Assembly: GCA_965277535.1 (NCBI GenBank)
Contig: OZ255825.1
Coordinates: 4,278,001 to 4,342,000 of the forward strand
Direction of reading: 5' to 3'
From: Ilyomonas sp965277535
Lineage (GTDB): Bacteria > Bacteroidota > Bacteroidia > Chitinophagales > Chitinophagaceae
Length of the DNA stretch: 64,000 nucleotides
The notes below the pieces were generated by a model. That model saw nothing but the letters and a program-made list of their open reading frames with translations, did no database searches and had not been told where the DNA came from. Below are positions 36,530-42,947 of this stretch, one piece after another. The first letter of the stretch is position 1, and every line of letters begins with the position of its first letter. A program made the translations under genes and the position numbers.

Positions 36530-36537
36530 TATCTTTG
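36530..36537 (+). promoter_or_regulatory. TAnnTTTG promoter core
   Basis: TATCTTTG, six bases before the ATG at 36543. Such a promoter would give an almost leaderless mRNA, so translation may start at the next ATG at 36558. No clear TTTG upstream element was found at the right spacing. Confidence 0.4.
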
Positions 36538-36542
36538 CTTTT

Positions 36543-37103
36543 ATGCAAAAAAGAAGCATGGACGAACTGGAACGCAAGACAGTTACAGAGTTCAGGCAAT
36601 CGGAAAAGTTTCCCATCATCGCAGTGTTAGAAAACGTTCGCAGCGCTTACAATGTAGGCAGCGTGTTGCGCACGGCAGATGCTTTTTTGCTGGAAGCAGT
36701 TTATACCACGGGTTACACAGCACATCCGCCACACAGGCAAATTACTAAAACGGCGCTGGGTGCCGATGAAACGGTTGTATCAAAACACTTTGCCAATGCG
36801 ACTGAAGCGATCATCGAATTGCAACAAAATGGTTACTTGGTATTTGCCATAGAGCAGGTACAAAACAGCATTCCGTTACAACAATTTGAGATTTCGGGCG
36901 AAAACAAACTTGCGCTCATTTTTGGCAATGAAGTAACGGGCGTTGAACAGGAAACCATTTTGCTTTGCGATGGTTGTATAGAGATTCCGCAAATGGGCAC
37001 CAAGCATTCCTTGAACATTGCAACCGCCGCTGGTATTGTGTTGTGGGAGTGTGTGAGGAAAATGATAATTCCATCAATCAAACAAAATGAAAACATTATT
37101 TGA
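36543..37103 (+). CDS. TrmH/SpoU family RNA methyltransferase (short form)
   Basis: A 186-residue SPOUT enzyme without the N-terminal substrate domain of the larger family member at 15641. Motif 1 is ENVRSAYNVGSVLRTADAF, motif 2 is ALIFGNEVTGVEQE and motif 3 is IPQMGTKHSLNIATAAGI. Small single-domain members methylate ribose 2'-OH in tRNA or rRNA. The start at 36543 lies next to a TAnnTTTG core, so a later start at 36558 (MDELERKTV) is possible. It overlaps the DinB-like gene by 17 bp. Confidence 0.9.
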   Translation: MQKRSMDELERKTVTEFRQSEKFPIIAVLENVRSAYNVGSVLRTADAFLLEAVYTTGYTAHPPHRQITKTALGADETVVSKHFANATEAIIELQQNGYLVFAIEQVQNSIPLQQFEISGENKLALIFGNEVTGVEQETILLCDGCIEIPQMGTKHSLNIATAAGIVLWECVRKMIIPSIKQNENII

Positions 37104-37560
37104 GCAATACAAGTTAGTGCAAAGCGCAAGAAGCGTTCTGTTCGATTATCTCGCAACAATCCCTTTTCAAAAACTACATCAACCGGTTGAAGTGTTCAAC
37201 AACAAATCAGTTTGTTACTTGTTGAACCATGTTGCGTTATGTTATCTAAGCTGGCTAAATGAATTTGCATTAAAAATTCCGTTGATAATGACAGATGAAA
37301 CGGCATGGCAAACTATGGATGATGTGAAAATATTTTACACCGAAATAAATGATGCCGTGTATAATTTTCTTTCTTCTTTTGATGACAAAGACACGATGAT
37401 AACAGAGTTTAAAAAGCGGCAAAATGTAACATTAACCTTTTCGGTTTTGCAGTTGTTTACGCATGTTATCACGCATGAATTTCATCACAAAGGAATGATT
37501 GTAAATGGGACAAGACAGTTGGGTTTTACGCCGGTTGATACAGATATTATTCGTACATAA
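37087..37560 (+). CDS. DinB-like protein
   Basis: A 157-residue four-helix-bundle protein of the DinB/YfiT superfamily. Probable metal-binding histidines are H48 in LLNHVALCYL and the pair in THEFHHKG near residue 135; the spacing is family-like. Members are mostly uncharacterised; related ones are metal-dependent thiol transferases or hydrolases. It overlaps the preceding methyltransferase gene by 17 bp and is followed 9 bp later by the UbiA gene, so the three form a likely transcription unit. Confidence 0.85.
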   Translation: MKTLFEQYKLVQSARSVLFDYLATIPFQKLHQPVEVFNNKSVCYLLNHVALCYLSWLNEFALKIPLIMTDETAWQTMDDVKIFYTEINDAVYNFLSSFDDKDTMITEFKKRQNVTLTFSVLQLFTHVITHEFHHKGMIVNGTRQLGFTPVDTDIIRT

Positions 37561-37569
37561 AAAAGTAAG

Positions 37570-38445
37570 ATGAGCACATTCAAAAATTATCTTTCATTAG
37601 TTCGTTTCTCGCATACCATCTTCGCAATGCCGTTTGCGTTGATTGGATTTTTTCTGGGTGTGATGGCAACTTTATTTTCACCCCTTTCAACCAATCATTA
37701 CATCGTTTTGTTTTTGCTCGTTATTATTTGCATGATAACCGCGCGCAGTGCTGCTATGGCCTTCAACCGTTATTTAGACAGACATTTTGATGCGCTCAAT
37801 CCTCGCACTGCCATTCGCGAAATCCCAAAAGGAATCATCTCTTCTGACAGCGCATTGCGCTTTACCATTGCCTGTTGTGTGCTGTTTGTTTTTGCCACTT
37901 TTTTCATCAATCCCATTTGTTTTTTTCTTTCGCCGGTTGCCTTGTTTGTCATTTTGTTTTATAGCTATACCAAACGGTTCACACCGCTTTGCCACCTGGT
38001 GCTGGGCTTAGGTTTGAGCCTTGCACCCATCGGCGCTTATCTTGCCGTTACGGGCAGGTTCGATGTGCTTCCTCTGTTGTTTTCTTTTGCCGTTATTTTT
38101 TGGGTAAGCGGTTTTGATGTGATTTATGCCCTGCAGGATGTTGAGTTCGATCAATCACAACAACTCTATTCAATACCGGCAGTATTGGGACGAAACAAAG
38201 GTTTAAAAATATCTGAATTGTTGCATTTGCTAAGTGCAGCTTGTGTCATTGCGGCTGGCTTTTATGGCCACTTTCATATTGTGTATTGGATTGGAATTTT
38301 AGTGTTTGTTGGTATGCTCATCTATCAACATTCTATTGTTCATCCGCACGATTTAAGCAAAGTGAACATTGCTTTTATGACGGCGAATGGAATTGCTTCC
38401 GTTGTGTTTGCAGTGCTGGTAATTGGTGATTTGTTGTTGTTTTAA
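37570..38445 (+). CDS. ubiA: UbiA family prenyltransferase
   Basis: A 291-residue membrane prenyltransferase. Both aspartate-rich Mg-prenyl-diphosphate sites are present: NRYLDRHFDALNPRT near residues 66-80 and YALQDVEFDQ near residue 185. About eight membrane helices follow the family fold. It transfers a polyprenyl chain to an aromatic ring. Bacteroidota usually make menaquinone, so this may act in a menaquinone route (for instance MqnP-like) rather than in ubiquinone synthesis. Two TTTGTTTTTGC copies (37707, 37885) encode parts of membrane helices. Confidence 0.85.
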   Translation: MSTFKNYLSLVRFSHTIFAMPFALIGFFLGVMATLFSPLSTNHYIVLFLLVIICMITARSAAMAFNRYLDRHFDALNPRTAIREIPKGIISSDSALRFTIACCVLFVFATFFINPICFFLSPVALFVILFYSYTKRFTPLCHLVLGLGLSLAPIGAYLAVTGRFDVLPLLFSFAVIFWVSGFDVIYALQDVEFDQSQQLYSIPAVLGRNKGLKISELLHLLSAACVIAAGFYGHFHIVYWIGILVFVGMLIYQHSIVHPHDLSKVNIAFMTANGIASVVFAVLVIGDLLLF

Positions 38446-38793
38446 GGGAATTGGTTTAACATTGATGCGTTTTGTTTGTACTAACGTTGCGGGCCTTTAG
38501 ATTTGTTTACACCTTTTATTGAAGATATTACTACTATTATTACTTTTTCTTTTTTGTTACTTTTTTCTTTTGTGAATACACAGTAAAGAGTGAATAACTA
38601 AATTTAAAAAGCCTGAAGGCCACCGGAGCGCTTTATGTTAGGGCAAGGACCAAAGACCTAAGCCAAGTTTTAATCTCCGGTAGCTTTTTTGAACAAAGAA
38701 TCAAATAGAAATTAGGGCTCACGACCCATTATTAAGGTCTTGATAACTGTTCAAAAAATTCAGGCTTTTATTCATCGTTTAAATGAAAATGTT
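38446..38793. other. Non-coding 5' flank of the IS110 element
   Basis: This 348-bp stretch starts with an AT-rich leader (TAACGTTGCGGGCC at about 38483) and ends with the candidate bridge RNA region before the transposase ATG. No gene was seen. It probably holds the left end of the IS110 insertion. IS110 elements lack terminal inverted repeats, so the exact boundary is undefined here. Confidence 0.5.
38604..38790 (+). ncRNA. Candidate IS110 bridge RNA region
   Basis: Upstream of the transposase start are nested stems: GCC-TGAA-GGC at 38611-38620, ACCGGAG/CTCCGGT at 38622-38628 and 38675-38681, and an inner TTAGG/CCTAA pair. IS110 elements encode a structured bridge RNA in a non-coding end, which guides target and donor choice. 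The location and folds fit, but I could not compute the fold or compare to known bridge RNAs. Confidence 0.4.
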
Positions 38794-39805
38794 ATGAACA
38801 AATTTAAAGTATTTACAGGGATTGATATCTCTAAAAAATCATTTGATGCTGCCCTTCTTTTCCCCGATACGGGTGTATTGCATCACCATTGTTTCAGCCA
38901 GACAAGGGAAGGATTTAAATGCTTTGAACAATGGCTCAAATCACACGAGGTAACTTTATCAGAGACGTTGATTTGCATGGAGCATACAGGTCTTTATACC
39001 AACGGGATCATTGACTTTTTGGTAGACCGTAAAGCAAATCTTTGGGTTGAGATGGCTATCAAAATAAAACGCAGTATGGCCTTCAAAGAGGAACAGATGA
39101 TAAAGCCTCTGCCATTACGATCGCTGAATATTGCATGCGCTTTATTGATCGTGCACGGCTCTGGAAGCCAGTGGACACAAAGCTTTCAAAACTTAAGAAC
39201 ATGACCTCGTACAGCGCGACCGGATTGTGAATGCGCTCACACAGCTCCTCGTTCCCATTGAAGAAATGAAGAGTTGTAATGGTGGCAAAGAAGCCGCAGA
39301 ATTAGAGCGGCTTCAACTTCCGGCCATCAAAGGGCTTAACAAAGCAAAAGAGAAGATTGAGGCTTCCATACAATCTTATATCAGCAGTGAAGAAACCATC
39401 AATAAAAGCATTCAATTAATGTGTAGTATCAAAGGAGTTGGTTTGCAAACAGCAGCATCATTGTATGTGTATACAAAAGGATTTACCATGTTTGAAAATG
39501 CGAAGCAACTGGCCTGTTATTGTGGTGTGGTGCCTTTCAGTAAAAGTTCCGGAACGAGTGTTCGTTTTAAACAAGGCGTAAGCCCATTTGCCAACCGTAA
39601 ACTAAAAAGCCTTTTGCATTTATGCGCCATGTCCGCTCTTCGCTGGGATAAAGAAATTAAAGCTTATTACGAGCGCAAAGTTTTAGAAGGAAAAAACAAA
39701 ATGAGTGTGATAAACGCAATCAGAAATAAACTGCTGCTAAGAATATTTGCAGTGCTAAGAGATCAGCGGCCTTATGTGGAAAAATACCAGAAGGTAGGTG
39801 CATAA
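38794..39805 (+). pseudogene. IS110 transposase, broken by two single-base deletions
   Basis: The N-terminal DEDD RuvC-like domain is intact at first: FTGIDISKKSFDAALLFPD, then the E of ICMEHTGLYT, with KIKRSMAFK at the first break. Near 39084 the frame shifts by -1, after which the expected GTDDKASAITIAEYCMRF and RARLWKPVDTKLSKLKN follow. A second -1 shift near 39200 returns to the frame of RDRIVNALTQLLVPIEEM. The C-terminal Transposase_20 domain then runs on, with CSIKGVGLQTAASLYVYT and LACYCGVVPFSKSSGTSV. Two independent breaks mean it is inactive and not a programmed frameshift. Confidence 0.85.
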
Positions 39806-39953
39806 ATGAAAGAAAAATAATTTTGTGGGATCATAGAAAACTTGGCGATGGTGGGGAATTTGAAAAACGGTAGCCAAACATTTGTATAAATGCGCAATAG
39901 AATTACAAATGCTGAATTTACTACTGTCAGCACCACTTTTGCCAATACGATGT

Positions 39954-40926
39954 TAGCACCAGTACTTTTAGTTGTTTCCAGGGTTTGCAATTCTTTTAAT
40001 TTTAGATTCAACACCTATTAGTTTCGTAGGGTCCGGAAATAAATTTGATACATTTTCAGGTGCAACAAGTGCTGGATGTATTTCAGCACCTTTTCCTATT
40101 AAGTCTGCAAAAATTGTAATAGAATTCTTTATTCTCTCAATATTATCTGGAGTGTTTTCTCTAAAGTGTTCAGAAGATATATGTTCTGCTTCTGCTTGTA
40201 TCATTAAATCAGTCTCCGCTTTTTGAGCTTTAAGAATATCTTCTAAACTATCGTTTTTAACTTTAAGCCCTCTAACTTGTTCAGCCAATAATTTTCCCTC
40301 TAAAATTTTCTTATAAATTACCGCTGATGCCCAAACTAAACTAGCTATTATTGTTACTGCTGATGCACCAACAAAAACATTAAACCAAATTGAACCGTTT
40401 TCAACACTTACAATTTTAGTTTGTCCATTTATATCTTCATTGTAAATTACCTGTGTCAAACCTAAATGGATCTCTCTAGAAACTTTTGATAACTCATCAA
40501 AATCGTTTACTGGTGGTAGCTTAATATTAATTGAGTTAATGTCCTCTTCAGGAACAGTTGTCAAAAGTACATTTAGGAAGTTTGTAATAAGTGTTTTTAA
40601 TAACGTCAAGTTAGCAACTATATCTCTTCCTTCTTGCAGTTGAATAGTCATTTGGTCATTAGCTGTCGTATAAATGACCGAGTTGCTTAATGATTCCACA
40701 ACACTGTTAAATAGGTTCAAAGTTCTTATGTCGTTTATAACGCTCCTAATATTTGTCAGCCCAGATAACTTCATTTGAACAATCTGTCCTTGGGCATTAG
40801 TTATATTTTCAGCATTCCATTCGAGTCGTTTAAGAATGTTCTGTAGTTGTTGTTTAATTAACTTTAACGATGTGTCCATATGTTTTGCTTTATTCAAAGT
40901 ATTGTCGTCTTAGTATTGGTGCTAAC
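39954..40926. repeat. Short inverted repeats flanking the orphan gene
   Basis: TTAGCACCAGTAC at 39954-39966 and GTATTGGTGCTAA at 40914-40926 pair with one mismatch over 13 bp. They enclose the orphan membrane protein gene almost exactly. A related CAGCACCAC lies at 39929. They may mark cassette ends or a regulatory site. Confidence 0.5.
39968..40879 (-). CDS. Orphan membrane-anchored hypothetical protein (303 aa)
   Basis: I recognise no family. From the ATG at 40879 (MDTSLKLIKQQLQNIL), the protein has a cytosolic helical N-terminal part (about residues 1-160), one central membrane helix (ASAVTIIASLVWASAVIYKK, near residue 170-195), and a helical C-terminal part rich in glutamate (EDILKAQKAETDLMIQAEA). 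A GSIWF segment precedes the membrane helix. The gene lies 160 bp from the IS110 remnant and is flanked by short inverted repeats (TTAGCACCA/TTGGTGCTAA). Its AT-rich sequence and isolation suggest recent acquisition. Confidence 0.6.
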   Translation of the reverse strand: MDTSLKLIKQQLQNILKRLEWNAENITNAQGQIVQMKLSGLTNIRSVINDIRTLNLFNSVVESLSNSVIYTTANDQMTIQLQEGRDIVANLTLLKTLITNFLNVLLTTVPEEDINSINIKLPPVNDFDELSKVSREIHLGLTQVIYNEDINGQTKIVSVENGSIWFNVFVGASAVTIIASLVWASAVIYKKILEGKLLAEQVRGLKVKNDSLEDILKAQKAETDLMIQAEAEHISSEHFRENTPDNIERIKNSITIFADLIGKGAEIHPALVAPENVSNLFPDPTKLIGVESKIKRIANPGNN

Positions 40927-41042
40927 ACAATATTATACGCAATAATCCATGCCAACAAAAAATGAATGTCCCTTGATTGTCAATCCTATTAATATGCGCT
41001 TTTTGTATTGTTGTTGCGCCAATACAATTTTACATTTTAGCA

Positions 41043-41714
41043 TTACATATTTCCTTTCACCCTAAGTTCATTTACAAACAAATGAGCCAGTCTTGTTGGT
41101 TCAGGAATTCGGTATTTTCTCACACATTGTTTAATCAATTCCAAACTTTCATCCATCGTAATTAAATTACCCGGCGAAATAAAAACGGGCTTCACATTTT
41201 TCTTCGTTCGCAATACTTTTCCTATCAATTCATTCTTTTGAAACAAATCAGTAACAGAGCCAGCTTCCATACCAGGTTCAATGTACTTTCCGGTTAATAA
41301 ACTTTTTGCGCAACCCATGGTTGGTGTTTGCATCGCCACACCAAAATGTGCTGCAATACCCATGCGGCGCGGATGTGCAATGCCATGACCATCGAGCACC
41401 AACACATCAGGTTTTTGTTTCAGTCCCGCCCATGCTTTTGAAAGAGCTGGCACTTCGCGAAACGCAAGCAAACCAGGAATGTAAGGGAACGTGGTTTCGT
41501 CGGTAATGCCGGAAGTTTCTATCACTTGTAGAGAAGGAAATTGCATGACTACAATACCTGCATAAACAGTGGTTGAATATTTATTAAAAGAAATATCGGC
41601 ACCCGCAATGGTTTTGATTTCCTTTTGTAACGGTTGAAGCCGCAATTGATGTCGCATCTCTTTTTGCAAAGCAACTGCTTCTTCCGGTGTAATGTTTTCG
41701 TAGTTGATAATCAT
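41043..41714 (-). CDS. nfi: Endonuclease V
   Basis: A 223-residue repair enzyme that nicks DNA 3' of deaminated adenine (inosine). The catalytic aspartate lies in AGADISFNKY, a glutamate in EVPALSKAW (FREVPAL), and the DVLVLDGHGIAHPRRMG segment with its D-G-H-G is the family's hallmark; the tyrosine wedge PYIPGLLAFRE is also present. The start at 41714 (MIINYENITPEEA) is chosen because the longer frame adds an unrelated hydrophobic tail. A palindromic repeat separates it from the upstream OmpA-like gene, which runs in the same direction. Confidence 0.93.
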   Translation of the reverse strand: MIINYENITPEEAVALQKEMRHQLRLQPLQKEIKTIAGADISFNKYSTTVYAGIVVMQFPSLQVIETSGITDETTFPYIPGLLAFREVPALSKAWAGLKQKPDVLVLDGHGIAHPRRMGIAAHFGVAMQTPTMGCAKSLLTGKYIEPGMEAGSVTDLFQKNELIGKVLRTKKNVKPVFISPGNLITMDESLELIKQCVRKYRIPEPTRLAHLFVNELRVKGNM

Positions 41715-41749
41715 GAAAGAAATAAGGCAAGAGATGTTCCAATAATACA

Positions 41750-41782
41750 AACGCTGTCAGGGTTTACAACCCTGACAGCGTT
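41750..41782. repeat. Palindromic repeat (second copy)
   Basis: Arms AACGCTGTCAGGGTT and AACCCTGACAGCGTT, 15 bp, 3-base loop. A variant of the palindrome at 7581-7615. It lies between the nfi start and the ompA-like stop. Confidence 0.85.
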
Positions 41783-41801
41783 CACTAAAAACAAACCCAA
41801 T

Positions 41802-42626
41802 TTACTGCTGCAACATCTGATACAATTCGTCCAGTTTGGGCGATAAAATAATTTCTGTTCTTCTGTTCTTCGCTCTTCCTTCCGCAGTTGCATTGCTTTC
41901 CACCGGATCGTAAGAGCTATGACCGGAGGCAACAACACGCGTTGGATCAACCTGGTAATCATTCACCAACACGCGAACAATAGATGTGGCGCGGGCTACG
42001 CTCAATGCCCAGTTGTCTTCATATTTACCGCGAATAGGAATGGAATCGGTATGGCCTTCAATATTTACACTAATGTCAGGATTCACGTTCAGCACCTGCG
42101 CCAATTGCGAAAGAGCTTGCTTGCCTTTAGGATTTACCACCGCACTGCCTGAGGGAAATAACAAGCTTTCCTGCAAGCTTACATACACGCGGCCATTCTT
42201 TTGTGTAACGGTAAGTTCGTTAGAACTAAAGCCTCCTAACGCATCTGCCATCTTCTTTCTTAATGCCTCGCTTTTGGCTTTTTGCTGGTCTAAAATGGAT
42301 TGCAGTTGTTGTAACTTTTTTTGTTGATCAGCAAGCTGCCCCTGGCTTTGCTGCAACAAATTTCCTTTGTTGGCAGCTTCGTTGGCAATGGCTTTTAACT
42401 GGTTTTGTAAATCGGTATTTTTCCCTGTTAAAGTTGAAATCTGCGAATTCAACTGGTTGATGTTATTCTGCAGTTCGTTTACCTGGGTTGCTAATCGCAA
42501 GCTATCGGCTTTGGAATATCGGAGGGCTAACTGCGAATCTTTGTATTTTTTGGTAGCCACACAACTTGTAAGAAAAATGACAGATAGAAGTGGAAGAATG
42601 ATAAATGAAAATGATGGTTTACGCAT
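41802..42626 (-). CDS. OmpA-family outer membrane lipoprotein
   Basis: A 274-residue lipoprotein. The signal peptide (FIILPLLSVIFLTSC, lipidated Cys ~22) gives an outer membrane anchor. The middle is a coiled coil (about residues 40-150) with many Leu, Gln and Asn (QLNSQISTLTGKNTDLQNQL). The C-terminal OmpA domain (about 155-270) has the peptidoglycan-binding NIEGHTDSIPIRGKYEDNW and RATSIVRVLVNDYQVDPTRV segments. It probably tethers the outer membrane to peptidoglycan. The start at 42626 (MRKPSFSFIILPLL) gives a proper signal; the longer frame is rejected. Confidence 0.92.
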   Translation of the reverse strand: MRKPSFSFIILPLLSVIFLTSCVATKKYKDSQLALRYSKADSLRLATQVNELQNNINQLNSQISTLTGKNTDLQNQLKAIANEAANKGNLLQQSQGQLADQQKKLQQLQSILDQQKAKSEALRKKMADALGGFSSNELTVTQKNGRVYVSLQESLLFPSGSAVVNPKGKQALSQLAQVLNVNPDISVNIEGHTDSIPIRGKYEDNWALSVARATSIVRVLVNDYQVDPTRVVASGHSSYDPVESNATAEGRAKNRRTEIILSPKLDELYQMLQQ

Positions 42627-42772
42627 GATGCTAATTTTTAACAATGATAAAAATATGGGCAAAACAAAACAAGCTTTTGTGTAAATGGATTTTATAAATG
42701 TTGGTTTTGTTTTACTTAAAACATTCACGAGTTGAAACAAGCGAAGTGCCAAAAAGTTTAAAGAGCATAAAA

Positions 42773-42810
42773 ACAAAACCCGTTAGTTTACAGAAACTAA
42801 CGGGTTTTGT
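42773..42810. terminator. Hairpin between ompA-like and parC genes
   Basis: ACAAAACCCGTTAGTTT with its complement around a 4-base loop, with flanking T and A runs. Likely ends parC transcription (minus strand) or shields the ompA promoter. The 320-bp gap also holds a parC tail copy and a palindrome. Confidence 0.75.
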
Positions 42811-42828
42811 TGAAATTTACTTTGCCTT

Positions 42829-42890
42829 TTAAGAACGATGATCCAAACAATTTGGGCGTTCCGTTGTCTTTTACAGAGGGTTTAAAAAAT
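42829..42890 (-). repeat. parC: Degenerate copy of the parC 3' end
   Basis: Read on the minus strand, this encodes SVKDNGTPKLFGSSFLKGK, which matches the parC end SAKDGGAPELFG (stop) plus the sequence beyond. The true tail lies 109 bp away at 42937-42999. The stop codon TAA of parC aligns with TCA here. Confidence 0.75.
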
Positions 42891-42894
42891 CCCT

Positions 42895-42914
42895 TAAGGT
42901 TTTGCAAAACCTTA
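42895..42914. repeat. Perfect 20-bp palindrome
   Basis: TAAGGTTTTGCAAAACCTTA, between the parC tail copy and parC. Contains the GCAAAAC core in both directions. Its role is unknown. Confidence 0.7.
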
Positions 42915-42947
42915 TAGAATTCTATTCACTTCGCTTTTCAAGAACAA

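Larger units (their letters stand above)
38590..39830 (+). mobile_element. Degraded IS110-family insertion sequence
   Basis: A DEDD-type transposase gene (38794-39805) with two frameshifts, preceded by about 200 bp of structured non-coding sequence. Ends are estimates: IS110 elements have no terminal inverted repeats and make no target duplications. Sits between the UbiA gene and the orphan membrane protein gene. No copy of the frequent 11-mer occurs from 37896 to 44078, the longest interval without it, which fits with this region being later DNA. Confidence 0.75.

Noticed and set aside
38794..39805. Programmed frameshift in the IS110 transposase
   Set aside because: Two separate frame breaks about 115 bp apart, neither at a slippery A/T run, fit decay better. 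IS110 transposases are normally single-frame.
39954..40926. Integron attC sites around the orphan gene
   Set aside because: The repeats lack the GTTRRRY/RYYYAAC core pair, and no integrase gene is present.
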